The notes below the pieces were generated by a model. The model made no database searches. It was not told the DNA's origin and was given only the letters and a program-made list of their open reading frames with translations. Shown here piece after piece: positions 33,401 through 44,203 of a DNA stretch of 64,000 bases; positions within the stretch are counted from its first letter, which is position 1; each line of letters begins with the position of its first letter. Source of the DNA: Drosophila pseudoobscura. Taxonomy: Eukaryota > Arthropoda > Insecta > Diptera > Drosophilidae. The stretch covers positions 14,775,501-14,839,500 of the forward strand of contig NC_046680.1 in assembly GCF_009870125.1 (NCBI RefSeq). The letters are read 5' to 3'. Made by a program: the position numbers and the translations under genes.

Positions 33401-33620
33401 GTCTAACTTTGTCTTGGTTTGTTTACGTTTTCGCCTTGTAATCGTGAATGGGCAAATTCTGCCTATCGAATGCTTTCGGTGCAGGCAGGTAATTTCGATA
33501 TCAGAGCAACCCTGATGGCAGGCGCGGTCAATTTGAAATGAACGCAGAACAATATTTATTGGGTGCTTTACAAAGCTTTACACAGCAAATTTTTCTATTC
33601 TAGAAGAAATGTAACAATAT

Positions 33621-33965
33621 TTATTCGCGGTGCAGGGCCAGCCAACGCTTGGCGTCGACTGTGGCGCGTCCGTAAGTGGTTCCAACTTTGAAAATCTCGC
33701 CCGGAACATGTCCTGCATAGCGGGGAATCATGCCAGTGATTCGGGGATATATCACGCTGTTCGTGTTAGCAAAAGAACGGCCCACGCCAGCTTTCTCCAG
33801 TGGCACCCACTCGGCACTCCGGCGAAAGAACATGTCGTCCTTGGGATAGCACCAACCCTCATCGGGCAGATGGAAATCAAAGCCAAAGCCTAAGCAATCA
33901 CACCATAGTCAGCCATAAAACGACAATTGCCCATTAATAGCATACTTACGGCTGGAGTACGACAT
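33621..33965 (-). CDS. Short CIMIP2/FAM166-family protein
   Basis: 94 aa in two exons, 33965..33950 (MSYSSR) and 33889..33621, phase 1. The C-terminal half 'GMIPRYAGHVPGEIFKVGTT' followed by 'YGRATVDAKRWLALHRE' closely matches the last repeat of the larger gene at 30182-31279. It therefore carries one microtubule-inner-protein motif where the relative has four. Likely an axonemal or sperm-tail protein. It is transcribed in the same direction as dare and may be an independent short family member, not a broken copy: both splice sites and the frame are intact. Confidence 0.8.
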
Positions 33966-33969
33966 TATG

Positions 33970-34470
33970 TACTTCTGTTTTAAGTGTTTGCCGACACGTC
34001 TGAATCAGACTACTGAACGGAGAGACTGAGTACTGAGGCGACTGGATATTACTACTTATTTGTTTGACGGAAAGGGACTCGACAAAATGATTTGTTTACT
34101 TTCCATGGCAACCGAAGACGGAATTCGGAAAGCCCGACCAAAATAGCCTGGCTATAAAATCTGCCAGCAACAAGTTTGAGGTGGAAGGTAAACACGGTCA
34201 CGACATGAATTCCATTCCCGTGGCTTAATGGCGTTTATAATGGTAATTAATGCAGAGATCCAAGCCCATAATGGAATTTGTCATGAAATTTTAAAATTGC
34301 TTTACATATAAATTGTGTGGTATAATTAATTTATTACGTTTACTGGTACGCGATAATTTTTGTCATTTACAGGGCCTTTGGGCCTTTAGGCCTTTATATT
34401 GATTAACAGATGGAAAAGGATACATTTCCGGGAGAATCTATATGTTTGTCAGCATTTCCGGGCGGCCAGG
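33970..34470. other. Intergenic gap before the modular membrane gene
   Basis: Nothing coding seen. Contains a short 'ggcctttgggcctttagg' repeat near 34373-34395, just past the 3' end of the next gene. Confidence 0.45.
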
Positions 34471-34473
34471 GGG

Positions 34474-37097
34474 TTAGTTTGACTTCTTTGCCTTCTTCTG
34501 CTGCTTGCTCTTCAACTTCTCCTGCTTCTTGAGCTCCTTTTCCGTCAGCGACTTGTACAGCTTGTAGCCAAAGAGAGCTGCAATGGAAGGGAGAAAAGGC
34601 AAGCGGTTAATGATCGTTCTAGTGGGGATGATCGAGGATGAGTCGAGACCAAATATCGAGACAAGGAGAAATATCACTGCTGCCACAATGGAACTAGAGT
34701 ATGTCTGAGCGATGTGTGCGTGCTGAGTCAGTCTATCCTCGATTCGTTCAATGGTCTCCTCGAATTTGCCCTTCATTTCCACGAGGAACAGGTGCCGATC
34801 GGCCTCGGTGAGCGACTCCAATTTGGTTTGCATATCGCCGATCTTCTTAACCAGATCCTGTGCGAATTTGCTGCTGGGTCCTGTCTTGGCCACAATCGCC
34901 TCCACAGATTGCTTCAGCTGCTCGACAATGCCCGCCGACTCGGCGCCGACAATCGAGCTCATGGTGGGGGCCAACTACAGGCCAAGGAAGTCAGAATTTC
35001 GAGTCAACTTCTGCCCTCTGGTCGGCATGGGTCCCGATCCAACACTGTCTCTATCAACGCGTGGGCCTACTGTCAATTTTTGTTCCGTGGTGGATTTGGA
35101 GTTATCTTATCGAAAATCGAACGCCTATAAAGCGAAGCAAACATGCTAGCCAAATCGCTCACGTGTGTGTGCGTGTTTGTGTGAGTGCTCTGGCAGGGCA
35201 CCCTTCTCCCCGATTCCCCTGCGCTATCACCCCAGCTCGCCTATCACCTATCACTACTCCCCGGCTATAGAGCTGGAGACGTGGATACCGTAGACCAAAA
35301 GAATATCCGATGAGTGTTCGATTTGTTCAGTTTCAGTTCGGTTCAGTGTCGTCCGCTTGCTTACCAAAGACGAACAGAATCAGGGTCAACATCACGAAGA
35401 ATATCATATATTCCCTAGAGCTGTGGCCCGGCTGTCCGTACTGGCGCATAAAGTCCTCCGGCGATGGCGGCTTTGGGTTGAATATGCTCTCGCGCAGCTC
35501 TTCGCGCTCTGCATCCGATATGCCGTCCATGCTCTCGACGAGCTTCCAGATCTCATCGGCACTGGGCATTTTGAAGTCGGGATGACCTGGTTCTGCGCCG
35601 GCGAAGCCGTTGGGGCCACCGGCTGCCGCCGCGGCCTCCACATCCTGGGCGAATGCCTGCTGATTCAGTGGATCCTCTGCCATTCTTTGCTTAAAGTCAC
35701 TTGTTGCGGCTAATGGGCTCGCTTCACTACACTCTTTGCTGTGGCTGTGGGTGGAGCTGGGGGCTTGGCTTAACGGTTCGCGTCTGAAGGGTGAAGGGTT
35801 ACAATGTCTTAAAAAAATTGTGTTTCCTCGTGTGTAATTACTGGGGGGAATAACGCGCAAATTTACGACGCTTTGGGAGAGGTGTTAGGGCAAACAAAAA
35901 CACACAACAGCAAACCAATAGAATGATGGTTCAACGTGGCAAACCCACGGGTATTCAAGAACAGTTCGAGCTTGATAGTTCGGTTCGTCGTATATCCAAA
36001 CCTATTTGGTCAATATTATATTCAGCTATCCCCCGCGTCTCTAATTTATAATCCCCTTCCGATTTATTGGCCTATTCCGCCCAGTAAACACGAAATTTTG
36101 GTAATAATTTTGAAGCTTGACCGCCACTTGCTTACGTGCTGCGGCTTCCTGGTGTTCAGGAGAACTGAGCGATCACTAAAAATCATATTAAAAGTAATAT
36201 AAAGAAATTGACACTCGTGTGTAATCAGTCGCTTATAATTCATTCTTATTGAGGAGGGAGATATGGTTCAGTTTCGCTGCGCTTTTCGTTTTGTTTTCGC
36301 GCCTTCGTCAGCATATTTTTCAAAAGGTAGTCGCAAAGAAGTCGGTAAAAATAAGTTAGGTGTGCGATAAGAGTCTCCTCCTCCGAACCCGAGGAGGCGC
36401 TTATCAGTCCCCCCGGACACAGGTACAACTGTACAAACTGATGTACATATAGGCCAAAAAGCATGCACCGAAAACTAGTGGATTCCAAACTGGGATAAAA
36501 CAGTGCAACTACTAAATAAAACTGGGATTTAATTAAGTCTGTAACATGCGTTCTTCCCGAGCATGCTGTGGCCCCCCTTGGACTGTACGCATGTACAATT
36601 ATGGGAATGGTGAATGGCTGGCTCTTATCTCTCCAGAGACCAGACCCTCTTATCGCTTTCGAACCAACAGCCAATAAAAGAACACAAATTTGACTACGTA
36701 CGCAAGAAAACCGGAATATATGGCTAGATAGGATGAACACGTAAGACCTTACCAAATGCAGGAGAAATCATGCTAAACCATAAATACAACAGATAGGAAC
36801 ACAACAAAAGATAGCTAAGGGGGTAAATCTGAAACAACACAACAAACTAACATACAACTTGGGCGAGGACTGTGGTTGGCAGATGGGCGTGCGGGCATTC
36901 TAGTTTCTTGCTTGGTGAAAGTCTTTTGACCCGCTTTTCAGTGGAGTGGAGAGCTTGGAAGTTGGGGTTTAGTGGGGGTGGGGTATCAAATAGAAGCTCT
37001 TACCTGCTAGAGTAAACACAACAACAGCCGGCACATAGAAGGCGAGATTCGGAATGGATTGCTGGAACGGAGAGCCGGCGTCTGTGAGGTCAACCAT
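34474..37097 (-). CDS. Modular small membrane protein gene with alternative first exons
   Basis: A common last exon, 34577..34474, encodes 'LFGYKLYKSLTEKELKKQ' and a lysine-rich end (KSKQQKKAKKSN). Three upstream coding exons can join it, all ending one base into a codon. Exon A, 37097..37004, begins MVDLTDAGSPFQQSIPN and supplies half a membrane helix, giving a ~65 aa protein. Exon B, 35683..35365, begins MAEDPLNQQAFAQDV, is acidic (EIWKLVESMDGISDAEREEL) and ends in a hydrophobic stretch, giving ~140 aa. Exon C, 34974..34650, begins MAPTMSSIVGAE, has a helical coiled-coil-like region and a hydrophobic stretch; its donor (GTCTCG) is poor, and the frame also reads straight through to the stop as 166 aa. 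Each form would be tail-anchored with a basic tail. I cannot name the family; whether this is one gene or several overlapping ones needs transcripts. Confidence 0.65.
36404..36489 (-). CDS. Possible alternative last exon of the modular gene
   Basis: Behind a good acceptor (TTTTATCCCAG) an 86-base phase-1 exon would extend exon A (37097..37004) by 'VWNPLVFGACFLAYMYIS' and 'LYSCTCVRGD' to a stop, making a 59 aa protein with two hydrophobic stretches. Inference only; a chance frame cannot be ruled out. Confidence 0.3.
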
Positions 37098-37339
37098 TGC
37101 ATACACTTTTAATACGGAATTGGGCACTACGAGGAGGAGTCTGAGCTGGTCTTTCTTTTTCTTGTTTATCTCAAATATTTCCGACCCAGCGTGTCAAACC
37201 ATCGATATCGATAGTGGCGCCCCTCGATAGTTTTCAATGGGCAGGTTTACAAAATCGATGCTATCGATAGTATCATCAGCTGTGTATTTGGCGTGCGAGC
37301 GTAATAATTTGGCAGGAATTATAAAAACCTATTTGCAAA
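37098..37339. promoter_or_regulatory. Divergent promoter with two DREs
   Basis: 242 bases between exon A of the modular gene (-) and ox (+). Two perfect TATCGATA DNA-replication-related elements lie at 37206-37213 and 37262-37269, plus a CTCGATAG half match near 37223. DREs bind DREF and drive housekeeping transcription, so this looks like a shared bidirectional promoter. Confidence 0.7.
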
Positions 37340-37570
37340 ATGAAGGTGATCTACAATACTCTGTTTAAGCGCACGTCCACCTACGCCGTGGCCATCATTG
37401 GGGCGACATTCTTTTTCGAGCGTGCCATCGATGTCTCGTCCACTGCCCTGTTCGAGTCCATCAACAAAGGCGTAAGTTGCACTCTTATGTAAGACGAGTT
37501 GGGAATAAACGAATTACTCTTTTTTCGCTTGCAGAAACTCTGGAAGGACATCAAGAGCAAATACGAATAG
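37340..37570 (+). CDS. ox: Ubiquinol-cytochrome c reductase subunit 9 (UQCR10), oxen
   Basis: Small inner-membrane subunit of respiratory complex III, 55 aa. Exons 37340..37471 and 37535..37570, phase 0. '[20 protein letters not shown]' opens the protein and contains the single membrane helix; '[20 protein letters not shown]' and '[11 protein letters not shown]' complete the family pattern. AATAAA follows 12 bases past the stop (37582-37587). It converges with mRpL18, the two stop codons being about 90 bases apart. Confidence 0.93.
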
Positions 37571-37661
37571 GCGCAGTCTTAAATAAAACAATGTTTTGTT
37601 TTAATTAGCATAAAAATGAACGTTTATTCTAAACGAGACGAAAACTAGTACCAAACGATTT

Positions 37662-38249
37662 TTACTTTTGTTTTGATTTGGTTGCGGTTGTTTGCAATGG
37701 GGTGGCCGGAATTGATTGCTCCGAAACCTCCCAAGGCTTCTCCTGTCTGTACGCATCCCAGGGCTGGCTGTTCTTCAATCGTGTGGGCTCCTTGAATGAC
37801 ACCCCATTGTCCTGCAGGGTTTGGAGCAATTTTTGAAGCTTGCTGCCGGCGACAGCGTCCACATTGCATGTCATTTCAGTGATGCCCGACTGAAGGCATC
37901 GGTGTGCCAGAACACGGCCAAGATTCACAAACGCTGAGGTGTCGTTGGTCTTGTACAGCTGTTGTTTGATGGCCCATTCGGCGGTGCTGGCGCTCAGAAT
38001 GACGCCGTTTTCGTAGTGCTTCACATCGGCGCTGACATAACGACCGCTGGTGTTGATCTCGAGCGTGTGCCAGTAGGAACGACCCGGCTTCTCCAAGTGG
38101 TAGCCACTGGGCTTGTACGCAATGCGTAGCCTCTCCAGATTCCTGGGATTCCGGTTGACCACAAATCCTTCGTTGCTCTGCGGGGTGGTCAGCGCCTTAA
38201 TCTTGTGGAGCACGCGTGCTGAAGTAAGTGGGCGAGCGCTGCGAGACAT
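37662..38249 (-). CDS. mRpL18: Mitochondrial ribosomal protein uL18m
   Basis: Component of the large mitochondrial ribosomal subunit, 195 aa in a single coding exon. An N-terminal presequence of about 25 residues is rich in R, S and A (MSRSARPLTSARVLHK). The uL18 core follows: 'NRNPRNLERLRIAYKPSGY', 'VILSASTAEWAIKQQLY', 'LGRVLAHRCLQSGITEM' and 'LLQTLQDNGVSFKEP'. Minus-strand AATAAA at 37628..37623. Its upstream side has a perfect AACAGCTGTT E-box, and a spliced 5' UTR is possible ('AAAATACTAG' before 38270). Confidence 0.92.
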   Translation of the reverse strand: MSRSARPLTSARVLHKIKALTTPQSNEGFVVNRNPRNLERLRIAYKPSGYHLEKPGRSYWHTLEINTSGRYVSADVKHYENGVILSASTAEWAIKQQLYKTNDTSAFVNLGRVLAHRCLQSGITEMTCNVDAVAGSKLQKLLQTLQDNGVSFKEPTRLKNSQPWDAYRQEKPWEVSEQSIPATPLQTTATKSKQK

Positions 38250-38417
38250 CCTTGCTCTAAAATACTAGATTCAAATCAGTTTTTATTCAGATTTCCGCGG
38301 TTCACGGATTACATACCAAGTTTCTTAATATTTCAGCGAACACACTTGCTTCAGTGTTGTGCACTCCAGCTAGTGCTGTAAAATGTTCCGAAGATGCGAT
38401 GTGAATGGCCAAAATCG

Positions 38418-38427
38418 AACAGCTGTT
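38418..38427. promoter_or_regulatory. Palindromic E-box promoter element of mRpL18
   Basis: AACAGCTGTT, a perfect match to the E-box-type fly core-promoter motif (Ohler motif 5), about 170 bases upstream of the mRpL18 ATG and 325 bases upstream of the Taz ATG, in the shared divergent region. Confidence 0.55.
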
Positions 38428-38752
38428 ACCGTGAAATTCGGCCTTATTTTTATTTAAATTTCAATTTGTCTAGGCTTCTTTTGGCCTTGGCAGTTGTTTT
38501 TTCCGGCCTTTAGTCAATACAAATACCTACGGACATGCGCACATGTAAAGTTCTGTTCCGTTCCCCCCTCAGTACGCACATGGGGGTCTGAGTGCGCTGC
38601 CGATGGCCAGGTGAAGACGCGGAACTGGCTGAACCGAAGAACTGCCAAAATTTGCAAGTGTATCTTTCGGATAAATAATCGGTTATGTAAAGCGAGACGG
38701 TGCAATAATTGAAAATCTGCCCATATCACATTCGTATTAAGTAGTATTCATC

Positions 38753-41324
38753 ATGTTGATGGCGGTGTGTACGAAACTGTGCGGCTTGAGGCACGTGAGG
38801 AGTGCAGCGGCATCTGCCACGCGGAGGTTTTATTGGGAACTCGTGCCACTGGCGTCTGCAAATGGCCCACATCGGAGCATCTTTGCTCTGTCGGCGAGGG
38901 TAAGTGGGAATGGTGCAATATTTATTATTGGATTTACAGGGTATTGATTGATTTCACCCCCACCACTGCTCATGTCAACCCTTGGCGCGCAATTCAAAAT
39001 CCACTCCTCATGCCGACTTACGTAGCTTTCGTTTCTTATCTGAGTATATGAACATACCTATGTATACATATATGCAATGTGAACGTCTTTTGTGGAAACG
39101 AAACGTGCTTAGTTCAACACTTTGGCTACTAACTGATAATGCCGGAGCACAATCGCCCTCTTGACTGTTGCTCTGTTGTGCTCTTTCTCTCTATCTCTAT
39201 CTATCTATAGACCAGGTGTATGGGTCTCTCTCTCTCACGCCCTTGTTGCATAGCCCGTACCAGTGCTTTTTTCCGTATTTGAACTTGAGATATTTCGTAG
39301 AGACGAAAATCAGTTAAACTTGAATGTTCCCGCCGCCTGGTCGTACACTTGAACAAATACAGAATTCTTCTTACGTGCGCGAACTCGATATTAAGACGAC
39401 GCACAAATGTCTTGCATCAACTGAAGGCTACACAAATTAATTGCGAACCGAATGAGCCGTGAGTGTGCCGTTCCACAATGTGAGTGCTGTGTTCCGCCTT
39501 GCGATTTGAATTCTTTTATCGCGCTCTTTGTGCCGCCACGAGATGAGGATGCAGCAGTTTCATTGCGCTCTTTCAATCCCCTATCAGTTCTGCTGCCGTC
39601 CACTGCGCATGCTGAGGACCTGTGGCACAAAGCAGTCCAGAAAAAGTTCAGTCCGGGGTCGACTTGGTTCTCATTGAAATTATTATCAAATAGAAATACA
39701 AATAGTATTCAAAATGCGTAGCAGTGTGAGGCGAGCTAAACGAAAACAAAAGCATTCCAGTATTTTCAGCTCCGTAAGCACCGATAAGATAAATTGGTTT
39801 CCATGGTTAGCACAAGGCTGGCTTGTTACACCATTCGACATAGCCATAGTCATATCCATTAAATGGCTCAAGTATTCAATCTTCTTCCAACCTTTCAGCA
39901 ATACCAGCAAGCCCCAGAGACCCGTGCAGAGCCAGATGAGAGATCCACGGCCGGACTGCATAAGCAGGAGCAGACGGAGCAACGTCCGGCCTTATCCCGC
40001 AACTCAAGTCCTACCGTGTTCAGCAATCAGCAAATCCAGCCACAGCCGCCATCACAGCCGCCAGCGCAGCCACCACCACAGCCACCCACGATGTCCGACA
40101 GGGATCCGCGGATGAACATGCCCACGGCCGTGCAGATACCCTACAACATTGATTGGATATTTCAAAAGCAGCGGTGCCCGTCGAGAGTTTGGTGGCTGGC
40201 CAGCCAGTTTGTGATCACAGCAGTCGGAATCTTCAGCAAGATTTTACTGAGTAAGTATGCCCGGGCACACCCCGACCTCGTACAACATGCGGTGAAAAGG
40301 CAATGACTGTCTGCTCTTCGTTATATGCCGGGCTATTATTTGGCGACTTGGCAGCTTGGAAGAGCCCCTGACCGTGATTCTCCCAATTGCCAAGCCTTCA
40401 GCTGGTTTCTCTCGCTGTGTTCGCATTCAATTAAGGTCAAGCGTGTGCCCCATTAATTGTTTGTCTTTACATAACTCTGAATATGGTGATATCTACTGAT
40501 TGTCCTCACTTTAATTGTCTAACACAGTGCTCATGAACAAAACCCGCGTGTATAACAAGGAACGACTTGTCGACATGATATCAAAGCGTCCCCAGGATGT
40601 GCCGCTGTTGACCGTCTCCAATCACTACTCCTGTTTCGATGATCCCGGCATATGGGGCATACTTCCACTGCGTCAAGCATGCAGCACCAATCGCATTCGT
40701 TGGTCGATGGCAGCCCACGATATCTGCTTTACCAACAAGTACCACTCCATGTTTTTCATGTTCGGTAAGCTGGCTAACCCTTCACTGATAATCTTCCACT
40801 AATGATCCTAATCGATCCGATCTTCACTACAGGCAAGTGTATTCCTGTTGTGCGCGGCTCCGGTGTCTACCAGGAGGCCATCAACCTGTGCATCGAAAAG
40901 TGCGCGGCGGGCCAGTGGGTTCATGTGTTTCCCGAAGGCAAGGTGAACATGGAGAAGCAGGAGATTCGACTGAAGTGGGGCGTGGGTCGCATTATCTACG
41001 AGTCCCCTAAAATGCCCATTATTCTGCCAATGTGGCACGAGGGCATGGACGATGTACTGCCAAATGTTGAACCTTACGTGCTGCAGTGGCGGAAAAAAGT
41101 CACTATAAATATCGGCCAACCCATGGATCTGAATGACTTCGTCGACGATCTAAAGAAGAGACAAGTGCCCGAACCAACGGCACGAAAGCTCATCACAGAC
41201 AAAATCCAGGAAGAATTTCGGGTAAGCGCAAAACTATTTTATCCACAGATAGATATTAATCCAGAAAATCTTATAGATCTTGCGGATGGAGACGGAGAAA
41301 CTGCACAGAGAGCGTCAGCAGTGA
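38753..41324 (+). CDS. Taz: Tafazzin, cardiolipin transacylase
   Basis: Phospholipid-lysophospholipid transacylase that remodels cardiolipin in mitochondrial membranes; loss in humans causes Barth syndrome. Five exons: 38753..38899, 39899..40250, 40528..40764, 40833..41221 and 41277..41324, total 390 aa. Exon 1 encodes a mitochondrial-type leader (MLMAVCTKLCGLRHVRSAAA), followed by a Q/P-rich linker ('QPPSQPPAQPPPQPP'). The enzyme core starts at MSDRDPRMNMPTAVQIPYN. 'NHYSCFDDP' holds the HX4D catalytic motif and 'FPEGKVNM' the second acyltransferase motif. It ends 'METEKLHRERQQ'. A shorter form could start at MSDRDPR (40090) or through retained intron at 39863. AATAAA at 41498-41503. Confidence 0.93.
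38900..39898 (+). other. First intron of Taz (1 kb)
   Basis: The only long intron of Taz; holds a CT/CTAT microsatellite at about 39180-39236 and short chance frames. The longer intron between leader exon and enzyme exons would allow a second promoter for a leaderless isoform. Confidence 0.5.
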
Positions 41325-41657
41325 TTTTGGGAATGAAGCGGCATTCAGATTTTATATTATTTATTGGTATTGTATTAAGCCTAAAACAAAGCCAAGCCTC
41401 GAAAATCATTGGCATGCGTCAACCGATTACGATTAGCTTTTTATGGCCATTAGTCTTGACTGAAGAGAACTCTTTAAGTGAAAAAGTGTGCATTATAAAT
41501 AAATAATCTAAAATAAAAAAAATAGTTACAAAATATCTGTTTATTGAGATGTAATTCAAATGTAGATAACAGTGGCGCCATCCGGTTCTGTTCTTTTTTC
41601 TGACGGTCTGTCAGCGCTTATGCCCTGCTGAAGCGAAAGCACCGTTATACTGTCAAA

Positions 41658-43035
41658 ATGTAAGCAACGTGAAAATAATTAGAATAATTGAAAATCTCTC
41701 ATTACAAAACAAATGCAGGTCATTTTTAGTGGCTAATCGAGAAAATGAGCTTGTGCTTACCACGCCGAAGCGCAATGAACTGCTTAAGGATGGTCCCCCC
41801 GTTCGCAGATTCCCCGGTCAGATTCTGGGCCGCGGTGCATATGGCACTGTTTTCAAGGCAATTTATCGCGGTATGTTTGACACAACAAAATGGATATACA
41901 TATGTACATACATATCTTAGCGATCGATTCTGAATTATGAACAGATCACTCCGTGGCGGTGAAGATCATCAAGGGACAGGCTATCTCTACGCTGCACAAT
42001 GAGTCTCATTTGCTGAATTTGGTTCACAAGAACATTGTGCGTCTAATAAAAACAGAGTCCGCCGTTGCTTTTGGAATGGTCATCATGGAGTGTCCAAATG
42101 GGAAATGCCTACAGCAGATACTGGACACGCTGGCGTTGCCGCTCATCCACAGAGTACTGTATGTGATACAGCATCTTCCTCTACGGACTTACATTTTTTA
42201 TATTGTCCTTCACAGAATCACGTTGGACATTGTGGCTGCTCTGCGCTACTGCCATTGGCACGGCGTGCTGCACCTAGACGTCAAGCCTGCCAATATTTTG
42301 GTAGCTCTGGGACCACGACCCTACAGCATGAGGCCGCAATCCAACTACCAACGCAGCTACATTTGCAAGCTGTGCGACTTTGGCTCATCCATTAAAATTG
42401 GCGAATTTTGTGCCCGCCAGAGCCAGAAAAATGCCAGGGGTACCCTGAGGTACATGTCTCCGGAAGCCCTACGTTCGGATCCACTATCAGACGCCTCGGA
42501 CATCTACTCCCTGGCCATCAGCATGTGGCAAATGCAGTCGCGTCGATTGCCCTATCACACGCTTAGCTGCAACGAGTCCATCGCTTACCAAGTAGTCAAG
42601 CATGAGCTGCGCCCAGATAACTATGAAAAGTTAAAAGCCCTCTCCATCGACTACCCCCGGAGAGCACCTCTCGTCGGCTGTAACGTGAATGCGTACGTGA
42701 ATGAAAGCAGTTCTCAGGCGATGTCGGGCGGCGACCTTTGTAGAAGGGCGAATATGTTTGCGTGCCGCAATCTAAATTTCGAAACATCGTGCAACAGTAG
42801 CCGTGAGCTAAAGAAGAAGCGCAGACAGAACAGATTAGCGCTGTATTTTGATAGTCCGGCGCCACCAGCAAGCACCAGCACGTGCCTGGAAAGCTCTTAC
42901 TCGGATCTGTACAGAAGCTGCTGGGTCAGCATTCCAGAATTCCGTACGAGCTCTATTCTTCTGAGGAATAAACTGGAGCTTATCTTGAGCAGAAGCTCTA
43001 CCGCCGGCCAGCTTTTAGGCTTAAGTCGTGTTTAA
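41658..43035 (+). CDS. mos: Mos serine/threonine kinase
   Basis: MAP kinase kinase kinase of the germline meiosis pathway, 395 aa. The start codon is split by an intron: AT at 41658-41659 (exon 1) and G at 41719. Exons continue 41719..41870, 41945..42158 and 42216..43035. Kinase features in order: glycine loop 'GRGAYGTVF', lysine in 'VAVKIIK', catalytic loop 'HLDVKPAN' (with the Mos-type HLD in place of HRD), 'CDFGSS', and 'MSPEALRSD'. The domain runs over roughly residues 35-305; a C-terminal extension of about 90 residues, rich in S and R, has no recognised domain. The 57-base third intron keeps the frame with no stop, so its retention would be silent to frame. Confidence 0.9.
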
Positions 43036-44203
43036 TATCGTGTTCGTTTCTAATTTGTTTGAATTTTATGCTTCTGATTAATTGTACTATGTTTTGTAAG
43101 CTTTTACCATACCAATCATTCGATTGATCACTAGATTAAGGGCAACACGGGTGTTTGTCAATAATTTATATTTTGTAACTTCTTTTTTGTTTATTTTTGT
43201 ACTTGCTACGCTAAGAAAATACATTTATAATGTTTATACGAGCTTAAAGTGATACCTTCTCTGATCTCTGCCGAGCATAGTATATGTAGTGCGTTCTGTT
43301 CTCTATATTGTATGTGTATATATCTATACGATACGTATTTATACTTAGGATGCGGGCTGCTGCGATTATTATTTAGTCGGTGGCAGCAGCCTGAGGAGCA
43401 GAGCAGTGCTACGCTAACTACTTTACATATAGAAGAGGGATTTGAATCGACTTTTGGGGTCTGTTATGTACAGGTTATTGTTACTGCTGTCGTTTTATGT
43501 TCGCTTAGAAACCATACGCGTGTATATAGATAGTATAAGTATGTATATATCGTACCTAAATGCATTTTATACTGCAATTTCATATATACTTCAATTTCAC
43601 CCTTAAATGCAAATGTCCAACTGTTGGTAGTGTGAGTGTGTGTGTTACTCTTAGTCGTTAATGTTGATAACCAGGTCTACAAATGCCTACTGCGAATACA
43701 CTCGATTTGTGCGGAAGACTACGGTTTTAGTTCATCTAATAGTATGGTAGTAGTTTGAATGGCTCTTTGCCAGCGACAAAGATCCTACACTCATCGTACT
43801 GAATGCCATATGCAGTATGTATAATAGTTAGTACAACTTATAGCCCGATTCGGAGGCTGCAACCGCGATGCTCTACAAAATACAGGACATAGAGCAGGGC
43901 GAGCCATCAGGGCAGGGCATCTTTAGTGTGGGGGGCCTCTAATTGGGGAAACAGTTGGCAGTGCTGCCGCTTACAAAGTAAAACATTTTCCAAAAATCTA
44001 CAATATACAATACATAAATACTCGTATTCTTACATACAAAACTCGCTGCTGGCTCTCATCCACACTCTTACACTCTCCCTCTGTGTTTTGTTTTTTGTTT
44101 GTTTGTTTGAATATATCACAATTTAGTCTTTTTAATCTTTGAATATTTGTTTGCTTGACGATTATTATTCATTTGAGATTTAACGGCGACGCCACTCCGC
44201 CAC
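43036..44203. other. 3' UTRs of convergent mos and the NCKAP5-like gene
   Basis: AT-rich noncoding DNA with many short TATA/GTATAT tracts; no gene. Most is likely the 3' UTR of one or both flanking genes. Confidence 0.5.

Noticed and set aside
36246-36755. 169-codon minus-strand frame between exons A and B of the modular gene
   Set aside because: No start context or domain. Only the 86-base phase-matched piece within it, in another frame, was kept as a weak exon candidate.
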